Assembly (NCBI RefSeq): GCF_037893015.1
Contig: NC_133661.1
Span: 223,537,489 to 223,601,488 of the forward strand
Direction of reading: 5' to 3'
DNA: 64,000 nt
Origin: Macrotis lagotis
Lineage: Eukaryota; Chordata; Mammalia; Peramelemorphia; Peramelidae
In this document: piece after piece, positions 1-11,200 of the stretch
Position numbering within the stretch: position 1 is the stretch's first letter
Layout of the letters: each line of letters opens with the position of its first letter
Position numbers and translations under genes: made by a program
Notes under the pieces: model-generated
Database searches by the model: none
Told to the model about the DNA's origin: nothing
What the model saw: only the letters and a program-made list of their open reading frames with translations

Positions 1-159
1 TTTTAGGAGGCAAGTTATGAAGACCTTTGAACACTAGAGTGGTAGATGTGTGAATGGGGAAAAGGGAGTATTTTGAGAGATACTAACATTTCAGATGTGT
101 TGGAAAGATACCTAGAATGGGTGTTAAAAGCCCCGAGCTAGATATATGCTGATGATGTT

Positions 160-440
160 TCATTCTTGAAGTCCATTCTTCATTCTTGAAGACCATGACA
201 AGCACATGTACTGGATTTGAGTGAGAGGAATGTTGTGTTGTTACCCGCCTCATATTCTTCTCCAGAGTCATCTGGGTCCAGGGGCCAGATATGAATCAGG
301 ATGACTGGAGATGGTTCAGGATATGGGGCAATCAGGGTTAAATGACTTGCCCAGGGTCATAAAGATATTAAGTGAAAAGTGTCTGAGGTTGAATTTGAAC
401 TCCTATCCTCCTGACTCCATCATCATCAAGACTGCACTAG
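160..440 (-). mobile_element. Long-tailed tRNA-like marsupial SINE, diverged
   Basis: Reverse-oriented SINE. The unique tail (GGGTCCAGGGGCCAGATATG, ATCAGGATGACTGGAGATG) precedes the CORE-like part and the B-box-side segment. Related copies lie at 10868-11152 and 40165-40467. This resembles the WALLSI/opossum SINE1 type, and the family name is tentative. Confidence 0.7.
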
Positions 441-589
441 ACCTAGAGGGTAATAGCTTAATCCTAATCAACATAACTTCTCATCACCGTAAGATTATTA
501 CACAAAATAGCTGTCATTAGTAATTTCTTTCTGGACCCCCCTTTTCTCCTATCAAATGTTTATGTGATATATGTATTTTCATGATGTTT

Positions 590-820
590 AGCAGCTAGGT
601 GGTATGGAGAGCTGGGTCTAGAGTCAGGAAGACTCATCTTTATGAGCTCAAATCTAGCCTCTGATTCTTATCAAGTCTGTGACACAGGATAAATCACTTA
701 ACCTTGTTTGCCTCAGTTTCATCATCTGCAAAATGGATGGAAAACAAACTGTCAAACTTAAGAAAACCCAAATGAGGTCACAAAGAATCAGACATGACTG
801 AAATGACTGAACAAAACAAA
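590..820 (+). mobile_element. MAR1 SINE
   Basis: tRNA-like head GCAGCTAGGTGG, a CORE segment with GCCTCAGTTTCATCATCTGC, and a tail ending GAAATGACTGAACAAAAC. The tail GACATGACTGAAATGACTG resembles RTE (BovB-like) LINE ends, so RTE machinery probably moved it. Confidence 0.75.
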
Positions 821-839
821 ATGTTTAAAGTCTATGGTA

Positions 840-1480
840 GCAATGACATTCCATGTTTGAGTCATTTCCCAAAGGGGTAAATTTAAATGTTGGCAGAGGA
901 GAAACATGGATCTTTGGGTTCTTTTCAGTCAGAGTATACAGAATTCTAGGGTCCCAAAAGGGTCATATGTTGCTGGCCAGGTTCCATAAAATGACTCCAT
1001 TTTGGGGAGGACAAAAGGGGCCCACAGACAGTGAGTGGGGCCAGTTCCATTGCCTTGAAGCACATTTCCCCACTATTCACAGTCCTTTATAAAAGTTTTT
1101 TTTTTTACATTGCCTTGAAATCTAGACTTGTTTCCTCAACTTTAAATAAACTGAGATGGATTGGAAACTCAATGACTCAACATAAATAGATTGAATTCCA
1201 AGTTGACCAGGGTTTCTTCCACCTCTAAATCTATGGTCTTATGATTCAATGAATTAGAATACAGTTCTGACATGAACATTTTATAGGATTTGTATTAAGA
1301 GAGGTGGAGCCTGAAATAGGTGGCCTTTTTTGAGGTTTAAACTAGCTATGTTAAATTATGTGTGTGAACTCCTTGGAAAAAGTTACTGTTTTGGAGATGG
1401 CCAATGCAGACCAAGTTTTTTCCTTACCTATGCATAGTTATAATAATAATGAGTTTGATTTTTTGATTTTGTCTTTAGTA
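840..1480. other. Intergenic, nothing firmly recognised
   Basis: A slightly G+C-richer patch at 850-1090 ends in CCTTTATAAAAG, which resembles a TATA box, but no promoter or gene follows. About 1108-1250 has a weak THER/MIR-like tail. Confidence 0.5.
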
Positions 1481-1499
1481 TTTCCCAATGAAAGGGGTA

Positions 1500-1757
1500 G
1501 ATAGGAGAAAAAAATCAAATTTTTTTATTTGGAAAAAAAAGCTGTTTGCAACTGATTGCCTTCAGTTCCTCTCCTCTCATTTGCAATCTGGGTTTCTGAC
1601 CTCATTCCTCATGCTGCTGACTCTGTCATCTTCAGTCACCAATGATCTCTTAATTGCCAAATCCAAAGCTATTTTCTTGATCCTAATCTTTTTCCTTTTA
1701 CTTCTCTGCAAATCTGACACTGTTGACTCTTCCTGGCTTCTGTTTCCTTTGCAATAG
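1500..1757 (+). mobile_element. L2/L3-type (CR1-clade) LINE, reverse transcriptase fragment
   Basis: A forward frame reads LQSGFLTSF, then VTNDLLIAKSKA and DTVDSSWLL. These match the L2/L3 RT blocks HSLQSGF, VTNDLLIAKS and AFDTVDHSLLL as I recall them. It is a short diverged fragment. Confidence 0.75.
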
Positions 1758-1799
1758 GCAAAGTTACAGTTGGAAGACACGATTGAGATCCTAAGTACA

Positions 1800-1945
1800 A
1801 TCAGATATTGACTTAGCCATATGATGTTGTACAAGTCTCTTAACATTTGACTGCCTCAGTTCCCTCAATGGTAAAATAGTTAAACTTGCACCTATCTTCC
1901 AGGGTTGTGTGAGGATCAAAGGAACTCTGTAAAGTGCTTAGCATG
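1800..1945 (+). mobile_element. MIR-type SINE
   Basis: Contains the MIR landmarks CAAGTCTCTTAAC, TGCCTCAGTTCCCTCA and GTAAAGTGCTTAGCATGATA in order. Confidence 0.7.
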
Positions 1946-1949
1946 ATAC

Positions 1950-2890
1950 AACACCCAGCAGACATCTAATGGATACGTGTTTCCTTCTCACATCCCTATT
2001 TCTTCTCTTTCCCCTCTGGCTGCTCCAATGCTCTCCACCATCCCACCCCCCTCTCACCCATCTTGTTTCTGTTGGGTAAGGTCCACACATCCAGAGTCAC
2101 ATTGGGGTCATCAGTCTCTTCCCACAATCTCAGTGATAATGTTGAGGTTGATTCTGCCTCCTAGACTTGGATGTACAAATTTATCTGACTTTTAGCATGG
2201 GGATTTTTACCACTCCCTATGAGACAAGATGGGGGGGGGGTGTATCTCAACAGCAATGCTTTCCACATTGCAGTTTCTTTCTATGGTAGTGGGGTTGGAG
2301 GATAGATGTGGGCAGTTTTCTTTCCCAGATCCTTTTATTTCAAGGGGCTGTCAGCAACAGAGAGAGAAGGTATTGGCTTAGCCAGAGGGAGGGGGAGGGA
2401 GAGACTGGAAGATGGATTTGATTAGAGAAGGGAAAATTTCGGGGCTCAGGATTTGCAGAGGTGGATAATGATGAGAACTAATGGTTAAGGGTTGTTTGGT
2501 TTAAGGTAGTTTAAGACATATTGAAGAAATTAATGACTAGGAGGCCCATGAAACATTAACATGGATACTGAAGTCTCCAATTATAAATATGGAAATTATG
2601 GTGAAGAATAAAATAGCCTGGTATCCTTTGCCATCTTTGGAGAGAAAGAGCTGCTTCACATTTGTGTCTCCAGGGCTTAGCATTCTCTGACACACAGAAA
2701 AAGCTATATCAATCCAGAAATGTTTTGATAATGAGTGAGGAATGACACAAGACATCCTATATTAATATGCTTGTTGCAATCCCAAATCTAGAGAAAGGCA
2801 AACTAATAATCCTCTGTTCTATCTCCAAAGATTGAAATATTTCTTCTATTGCAATGGGGTCGGTTAACTGCTCAAACAGATTGTATCCAA
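1950..2890. other. Intergenic, weak LINE-like debris only
   Basis: Around 2540-2720 there are faint matches to antisense L2/L3 sequence, with a G9 run near 2232. No gene is seen. Confidence 0.4.
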
Positions 2891-2914
2891 CTCAGTAAAT
2901 TTCTATACAATCCA

Positions 2915-2920
2915 TTTATT
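2915..2920 (-). terminator. Candidate distal polyadenylation signal AATAAA
   Basis: The hexamer AATAAA on the minus strand is followed 25-50 nt later by a T/G-containing stretch (TGAGTTGG, CTGTTTGAG), the usual order for a cleavage site. It is the last hexamer before repeat-derived sequence. Alternative sites upstream cannot be excluded. Confidence 0.4.
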
Positions 2921-3098
2921 TGAAATGCCAACTATATGTGGGATAAAGTCAGTGTTACATGCTTTTCAGTAACAGTAGAAAAATAGAACCAGTGAAAACC
3001 TTTGTACAACTGTAATGGTACTCAAAAGAGAAATGTATTGTTTTACAATGCATCACACAGACTGGAATTCAAGTTTGAAGGTACCTAAATAAAAATAC

Positions 3099-3117
3099 TA
3101 TATATATATATATATAT
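3099..3117. repeat. (TA)n tract
   Basis: Short AT dinucleotide run inside the inferred 3' UTR. Confidence 0.9.
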
Positions 3118-6053
3118 TTTAAAAAAACACTATGTACAATTGAAGCGTAAACAAGTTTTACAAAGTACTGGTTATGCAGGTTGTAGAAAACACTTGCATA
3201 GGACATGAAATCTGTTAAGAAAATTTTCTGAGCCTTGAACATTGAAGGCACTTGACTTTATACCAGTAACAGCACAACACCAAGAAATGCAGTATTGTAG
3301 AAGATACCACCTCTCAGAAATGCAGGTGGATTACTATATGCCAACTGTAGATTTACCTTTTTGATCTTTCAGGTATCCCATATCCATGGGCAGGTTTTCC
3401 CACCACCTGCACATTTTAAAACAGATACAGTCATGAACAGCCACACAAATGATGTTTCCACATCATGTCTAATCTCTTAAAAAGAACCACATAAAGACAA
3501 GCAATTACTTTCAAGAGTTTTCAAGACAAATAGAATACTTATAAGTAAGTATCCTTTCTATGACAAGGGCCACAGTATCATAATATTCAGACTATGGAAT
3601 AAATGACAGGATTTTTTTTTTTGGTGTGGGGGGGGAAGAAACAATGGAGAAGGGAATACACAAAGGTGAAAATCAATTAAGGGTTTGCCAGTAATTACAA
3701 AATAATTATTGTGTAATCTATGGGGCAGAAAAGATAGACAGATACAATTTTAGGAAAATGTAATTTTTAGGGCCTTACCAACCTAAGAAAAACACTTTTA
3801 AGCAGTATATAGTCTAATTGTTTTCATAAACTTATTTGCAATGAGGTTTTAAAATAGTTTACAACAGTAAACCACACGGAAGGGGAATTAGCACCCATCA
3901 CATTCCTTTAAAATAAAAAAAACCCCAATCATTTCTCCCTTTGAATTCAATATTAGATTGAAATTCAGAATTCCTAAGCCATCTATCTCATAAGTGCTTC
4001 AGAAAACAGATTTCTCTTCCTGTCCCCATCCCACCCCAAACAAGCAAACTTAAATTTCTTCCAAAATGAAGCTAAGTTTAATAAAGAATAGTTATTGATG
4101 AAACTGAATTCTTTGTCTTTAGAGATTGAGGTATTAAGATATTTACTAATCTAAGTTTCTGTGATGGATACCAGTCTTTCTGTTTTCTGTATTACACTGT
4201 CTCCAGTTAATATGAATACTGTGCCCATTTAACTTTATTGAAAAGCCTCTCCAATAAACAAAAGGAAAATCCTATAAAAGATCCATGATAACTAAAAAAT
4301 GAACAAAACCTTGGGGAAAGCTCATATTACAAGAATCACAAGAGTCTGGCAAAGTTTCATACATAATTTCTTCAAAAGGACGTAATTACAATGAGCTCCT
4401 AGCAAAGCCCTTAATATTTAAATGATAACTGAAGATTTACTTGGGGAAAGCTAATGGGCATAGTGTGTGAAGATCACATTATGCCAAGGGCTTAAAAACA
4501 TTAACTTCCACAAACAATTTTTATACCACCAAATATTGCCATTTCCCCCACAATGGTTGTTTAATAAAATTATAAAAATTAAATTAAGAAGGAAACAAAT
4601 ACTAACAGCACTTTCAGGAAGGTAGTATTTTTTCTTCTTCCACATTGAGAACAACATTAGTTGTCTACCAACTCTTTAACATGCTATGAGTAATGAAAAA
4701 TAGAGATTGTCTGAGCAGCCGATTGTCTTATGGAGATCTAGTATTTTCATGATTTGATTATTTTTAAATGCTTTAATATCATATAAAATACCATTGTTTG
4801 TGGTCTTTAAGTATACATTGTCTTTCAAAAGCAACCTTCTGCAGTAATCTCATTTATCTTATCACAGCATACAAAGATTTAATAGATGTGTTCAAAAGCC
4901 ATTGGCACACAGCTATTCAATTTACTCTACAAATTACATACCATAAAATACAGCAAGATAACTTATAATTAATCTATAAGATACATGCATCACAGACATA
5001 ATATCCTTCTGCATGTTATATCAGTCTATAGTACCATACACTAAAGCGGTTTTCCCCCATATTTATATTTTAGTCAGTTATTCAAACTAATTCTTAGCTG
5101 AAAATGTAAATTTTTAAGTAAATCAAATTATGAGCAGTGGTCATTTTAAAATAATTTGGAAAAAAGTGAAAAAGAATAAAGTAATTTGGGTGATATAGAA
5201 GGAAATGTTATTAATTTTTATTAAAAGTGAATGTGCAGGTTTCAATCAACCAGCTAAAATAATTCATAATCTGAATAGAGATGAAAAAGATTAAAAAAAA
5301 AATCAGGGAAATGGAACTCTCATTATCATTACCTACAGTACAACTCTGGTCTGATACAGAGAAGTAATTTATAACTGTTTTCAACTGATTAATGTTAATA
5401 TATATGAATACACACTAAAGAATAGACTGAAATCATTAACTTCTGTTTTTGATTAAAGCCAGACTTCTTGTCAGGCCTCTAAAGATTATATCATTTATTA
5501 TATGGTTTAGACTCTTAAGTAAGACAATGAATTGTTATAATTCTCTATCTAAAAAAAAGAAAAGTAAAAGCCTTTAAGGCAATGAGTAGGTCTACCTTAT
5601 AAGTAGGTTAGTGTTTACCCTTGGACCTCTCAAATGAAATATACAACATGACCTAAATCAAAATGTAGTAAGAGCGGTCAACTAGACAGCGAAACAACTT
5701 GGCAGCGTTTTATCTGGGTATAGTATAAGCACATGTTCCCATCTTTGTGACTATCTATTGTTAGCATTAAAAAAAGTCAAGAGATATTCCTGAGTGTACA
5801 TCCACAGGGTATAGTAGGAAAAATTCTGCAGGAAGAACTACAGTTAATCAGGAAAAATCAGAGCTGTTGTCACCCAATAAAAATGTATGTACTTAAAAGT
5901 GCATGTAAGTCATTTACATGGTAGCTTGTAAAGGCCCCCTAGCCCTGCATAGTTTAAGAGTGAGTGTGAATGAGTGGATTCATATTTGTAACATAGTAGT
6001 ATATGATGGAATATTCAGGAAGCCTCTTTTATTTATCCAAGTACTACTGTTGG

Positions 6054-6054
<1 letters not shown>

Positions 6055-6098
<44 letters not shown>
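6055..6098. repeat. (TG)22 microsatellite in the BTBD7 3' UTR
   Basis: An uninterrupted TG tract. In the transcript it reads (CA)n, the kind of sequence bound by hnRNP L. Confidence 0.97.
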
Positions 6099-6101
<3 letters not shown>

Positions 6102-7275
6102 TACAAAACTGACACAAATAATGTTGAAGAACTAATTTAAAAACCTAAAATGTCAGTATATTTACATGAAAGGTTGGGGGGAAAAAACAGTCCTTAGCTC
6201 ATGTACTGCTGCTCTTCCTAGGGAGAGGATCTTAAAATATCCTATGTACTGTAATAGCTTGGTAAATGCCCAAACCAGCTTCCCCAGAGGAGTTCAAGTA
6301 GGACATGTAGTGTGTAACTTTTTTTCTTTTTTTTGGTGATTTAAAGCATTATGCATCACACAACTTCCTTCACGTGACATCAAAATTCATTAGACATACA
6401 TTAAAAACATTTAAAAGTATACATACGCTCACAAACATCAAATGACATCCTTAAGACTGAAGCCCTTTTATTTGTTCCCCAATAGGCAGCAAGACCACTG
6501 AAGGCATTATAAGCAGTCATCTCACCCCTCTCAGCTGAAGAATTTGCTCTCAGAATCAGAAATCTAGTTAGTGGTGTCTCGTTAATCTGACATTTTCAGT
6601 GTTTCAAAATTAAAAGGACTCTGATTTAAGACCCTACTTAGTGAAATTATTTCATCTATTACTTGGATTTACAGTGATTTTAACTAATAAGTTGACACTG
6701 TAAATAAATTAATAGCTTTAGATTGGGCAAGGAAAGCTTTTTACTTCAGCACTCTTCACTAAACCAGAAACTTCAGGATCCTGAGTGGACACTAGCTGGA
6801 GATACTAGGTCCCATGACTTATTGAAAAAGGATGACAACAGGTTCTATTAGCAGAGACTGACCAGGCAGATTTCTGAACTAAAACTAGTACTAAAAAGAG
6901 AGGAGCATTTTGATGTGCTGTTCTTTGGAATTCCTATAATTAAAAAATAAACACATTATAACTATTTCATAAGAAAATACATTTCAGTGTGCAACCCATT
7001 GCACATGGAAATTGGTAGGTGAAAGATAAAATGCAAAAAAAATATGAAAATACAGTCCTTTAAATGTGGCAATAGTTTAACATGGCGATACAAAAAATAA
7101 TATGGGTAAAATAAATGTACAGGTGCAAAAAACTCATCAATTTGTTTTTAAAAAAAGTGCCAGCTTGTCTCTTTAAAAGGCTTCCTCAATACAACTGCTC
7201 AAAACAAAATAAAACCAGATGCAGCATTTAAAAAAAAAACAAACAAATTCTCATATCATGCTATGTCTAACATTG

Positions 7276-7283
7276 TATATACA
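7276..7283 (-). promoter_or_regulatory. Pumilio-type site UGUAUAUA in the 3' UTR
   Basis: The minus strand reads TGTATATA, a perfect match to the PUM consensus UGUANAUA, about 130 nt past the BTBD7 stop codon. Regulation through it is conjecture from the motif. Confidence 0.35.
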
Positions 7284-7411
7284 AAAACTTGAGTAAAATA
7301 AAGTGAAACTGAGTTATCTGCTGGCTTTAAAAAACTTGTCTGAAAGTTGTCTGGTTGTGTCATAAAATGGGATGTTCCACATCTCAGGCACAGACCATCT
7401 GGAGGTTACTT

Positions 7412-8227
7412 TTAGAGGGCAGACTTCTTGTATAAAAAGTCTGGTTTGCTTGGAGACCTCCTTCCTCTGCTTACTGAGTCTTCCCTTTCCAACTCTGTAT
7501 TTCTCTGGGCTCCGGGTTCCAAGGATTCACTGTCTGCCAGTCTCCTCCTGGACCTCTCTTCTGGAGTTTCAGAGCTACATGCAGAGAGTGAAGTTCTATT
7601 AGAAGTAAGCCCATATGTCAAATCAGTTTCCATTTTTGTTCGTCCCCTGACATGAGCTGGACCATTACTAGCATTTTCCTGGACAGCTAATGCCAAATCC
7701 AACCGTTGGGGTGGTTGTTCTACAACATCAAGGTGTACTGGCTCATTCTTTTGTCTCTGTTGATGCCCATCTTGAGAAAGAATATATTCTCTCTTAGTTT
7801 CTTCTTGCTTTTTAGGGGAGATCTGGTTAGGTAAGTATGCTGACTTTAAGCCACTTGGAGAGGCCTTACTGTGGCTATATAAATCTGGACCAAAATAAAC
7901 ACCTTGTGGAGGTGAAGGGGTGTGCCTGGTAGGAGCTGGAGTAGAAGGTCTGCAAGCTGCATTTGAGAAATCATAGAAATCTGGGTATTCTTGCTGATTT
8001 TCTCTAACATCCGTTTTTTGCTCTAGTGTGTGTTTCTTTCGAGAAGTGTTCATGTGCCTCTGCTGGATACATGATATGTGTTGGGGAGGTCCTGGCCCTA
8101 CCTCGGAAACTGGCTGGCTTAATTCTGTGTCAACAGCAAGTTCAGGCAGCCTCCTGTCCTTGAGGGATATTGTTGACACACCCATAGCGATATCTGGCAT
8201 CAGCTCATTGAGCAGAGGCTGCGTACA
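7412..8227 (-). CDS. BTBD7: BTBD7 terminal coding exon 10 (residues 850-1120)
   Basis: Acceptor TTCCTGCAG|TGTACG, then an open frame to TAA at 7412-7414. It encodes CTQPLLNELMPDIAMGVSTI through YPDFYDFSNAACRPSTPAPT, PKKQEETKREY, SRGRRSPSKPDFLYKKSAL. The region is Ser/Pro/Arg-rich and probably disordered, with many potential phosphorylation sites. The first codon is TGT (Cys) where I recall Arg in human, compatible with a CpG-type C-to-T change. Confidence 0.97.
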   Translation of the reverse strand, partial: CTQPLLNELMPDIAMGVSTISLKDRRLPELAVDTELSQPVSEVGPGPPQHISCIQQRHMNTSRKKHTLEQKTDVRENQQEYPDFYDFSNAACRPSTPAPTRHTPSPPQGVYFGPDLYSHSKASPSGLKSAYLPNQISPKKQEETKREYILSQDGHQQRQKNEPVHLDVVEQPPQRLDLALAVQENASNGPAHVRGRTKMETDLTYGLTSNRTSLSACSSETPEERSRRRLADSESLEPGAQRNTELEREDSVSRGRRSPSKPDFLYKKSAL

Positions 8228-11200
8228 CTGCAGGAAAGAGGAAGAAAAAGCCCAGAGAAATAATCATATTAGTACTATTCTTAAAAAATAGTTGTGCTAA
8301 ATATTATGTGATATCAGAAAATAATTTAAGCTCTCTGCATCTCAATTTCTTTCTCCATAAAATAGGAAGCTTGGCTTAGATGACTGAGATTTTTTTCCCA
8401 ACTCTAAAATTCAATGATTTTATGTTTGACTAAGTTTTATTATACTTTATGACATTGAAGGAAATATGGAGTTATAATGTGATACTTGATTATGTGCACC
8501 TATATTCTCAAAATAATTATTGATATAATGGAATACTTTCATATGTTTAGAATTTGAGGGACTGATACACACCTTACAATCTAATCATATTATCTTATTT
8601 TTTTCTTGGATGTGATTTTCTTTTGTTGGGGCAGAGAATGTTTTCATCCATTAAATGTTCTAATTAAATTCATGAGTTTAATAAAGAGCCAAATTATAAT
8701 GTGGTTCTCTGTCAACTACATTTATAACTACCTCTTTGAATTCAATTTTACTAATATTGTGACAGAATGAAGAAATATTTAGAAAATTTTTCCTCACAGT
8801 ATGGCCTAAAGTAAAAACAATGAGACTATTATACTACAAAATCAAAAAAAAATTAATTTCCCTCAAAATAATATAACAACTTCAATTACTTTAAGTTTTC
8901 AAATCACATCCTTTTAAAATGTAAATACAGAATAACAGATTCAAATTATGTTTCAAAACCTAAGGAAATAAAAATTTCAAAGTGCATATGAATAAAAGAA
9001 TATGTAAATCCTCATATTTATTTTTTTATTCCTTCTTGAGCAAACTAAAGCTGTTGCTTTCCTTTAAATAAGGGCAGAAAATTAGTGATCATCTTCTAGT
9101 CTAACAAAATGTATCTTAGTTTCTCTTGTTTAGTTTTCCTTTTCTTCCCTTTTTCTTTTCCCCCTGACAGTAGCATTTCTGAGCACCAGAGCTGTTCTGC
9201 AGGGCCAGAAAAGGACTTAGGATATTCTCTAAACCTTCCACCACTTGGGAAATGGCTTAGCCCTGACTTACCACTTGTTTTTCAGCAGTCATCACTGCTG
9301 CCGTTGCGGCGACTGCTTGTCTCCCTGCCGTGTTAGTGCAGTCTGGTGGTTCTGCTTTGACACCAGGTAAATAGACTGGAGGAGGGACAGCTTTGGGAGC
9401 TGTTCTTGTATGAAATAGGGAATGGTTGCAAGGATAAGAAAAAGAACGTGATGGATGTTGACTGGGAGCTCTTTGTTTCCAACCAACTTTGAATTGGCTG
9501 TGAAGTGGAGTAGCTGGGGGGTGGTAAGGGGGTGGTGGAGGAGGCAAGGGTGGATGGAAGGCCACAAAAGTGTCTAGGTCTGTAAACATGGTTTCTGCAG
9601 TGGGAGTACTGTTAACTCGACATCGCCCAGACTGCTTTACGGTCAAGAGTGGACTTTCATCCCCAAAACGTTCATCAGGAAAGAACTTGTGAGGATTCTA
9701 CAATGAAGAAAAAAAAAAAGCTAAAAATTTTCTGGTAAATACTGGATTTCTGAAATAGCCATATACATAAAATTATTAAAAAAAGCAAACAACTTAAGAA
9801 CATTTAGTAGGCACTCACACACCAATAAGAACAAAACTATCAATAAAAGGAACATAAAGGCAACATTGTACAGCTACACACTCCCACTCCCACACACACT
9901 GGTCAATTATACGGAATCTTTTGGCAAACAAGTCATCTACTTTTTGTTGTAGTACAAAAAATTGGTCACAAAGAGAGTAGAGAATGCTGAATCATTCAAA
10001 AACAAGCAGTTCACATTTCAGTATAATGTATGCAAAGATAAGAAAGTTAAGATAACACAAAATCATAGTTAAAGGACAGTAAAAAATGAAAACTACCTAA
10101 AACTTTCTCTAAACTGATACACTTCATACTTCATATTTTCTTTACCAATTTCCTTTAACTGGTTTGGAAAAACATTTTGATAAAAGTACAGAAATGTTGT
10201 TCTTTACAACATGTTTTCAAAGTTTTCAGTGTATGGCTTTTGTTTAAAGTTTCACAGATGGTAACAGATTTTGTCATCAATGAATAGAAAACTGTTGAGT
10301 GCATTTAAAATGAAGCACAGATCCTCGAAGAGAATCAAGGAGCTTCAGGGGGAGGAGAAAAGATTTCTTCATTCTTTTCTTTTTTGGTATTCAGGTCTTT
10401 CTTTTTTTAAACTTTTTTTAAATTTTTTTTGCAAGGCAATGGGGTTAAGTGGGTTGCCCAAGGCCACACAGCTAGGTAATTACTAAATGTCTGAGGTGGG
10501 ATTTGAACCCAGGTACTCCTGACTCCAGGGCCGGTGCTTTATCCACTGTGCCACCCCTGGTATTCAGGTCTTAAGAGTCTCATAATTCAATGGAAATGGA
10601 ACAAATAAAATTTTTCTTCAGGTTCCAATGAGGGCAAAAAAATTTTTTTTAAATAATGGTGATATGCCCAAGGTCACTCAGCTAGGCAATTTTTAAGTGT
10701 TGGAGGTCAAATTTGAACTCACGTCCTCCTGACACCAGGGCCGTTGTTCTATCCATTGCACCACCTAGGTGCCCTGAGATACTTTTTATATATAAAAATC
10801 AATACTATTACTCTTGAGCCATGTACCAATTTAAGGAAGTGGCTGGAGTGCTCTCTCTACCATAAATAGGGACAGCCAGATGGTGCAATGTGTAGAGCAC
10901 TGTCCAGAGAGCTGTCCCTGAAATCAGGAGGACCTGAGTTCAAATCAGATCTCAAACACTTACTAGCTGTATGAGCCTGGGCAAGTCACTTAACCCTGAT
11001 TGCTTCACATCTAGGGCCAACTCTAGTCACCCTGATTCCTATCTGGTCACTGGACCCAAATGTGTCTGGAGGAGAAAGTGAGGCTAGTGCCTTAGTATAG
11101 CCCTCTCTCATTCAAATCTAATTCATGGTCTTTTTTCAAAATGAAAGGCAAATGCTTAATAGAATAGCCAATTGTTTTCTGGTTTGCCTTAATTTTATCC

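Larger units (their letters stand above)
2890..7411 (-). other. BTBD7: BTBD7 3' UTR (inferred extent)
   Basis: From the stop codon down to a minus-strand AATAAA (2915-2920) there are about 4.5 kb without any recognisable SINE or LINE, in contrast to every neighbouring interval. The sequence is A+T-rich with several other minus-strand AATAAA motifs (for example near 5494-5499 and 6028-6033) that could serve proximal cleavage. Below about 2750 old LINE-like debris resumes. The distal end is an inference from repeat absence and the hexamer. Confidence 0.55.

Noticed and set aside
1069-1100. CCTTTATAAAAG, a TATA-box-like motif in a slightly G+C-richer patch
   Set aside because: No initiator, no downstream gene and no CpG enrichment; the only nearby gene runs on the other strand and ends here.
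5918-6112. Open frame ending in a Val-Cys repeat
   Set aside because: It is a translation of the (TG)22 tract in the inferred BTBD7 3' UTR, on the antisense strand.
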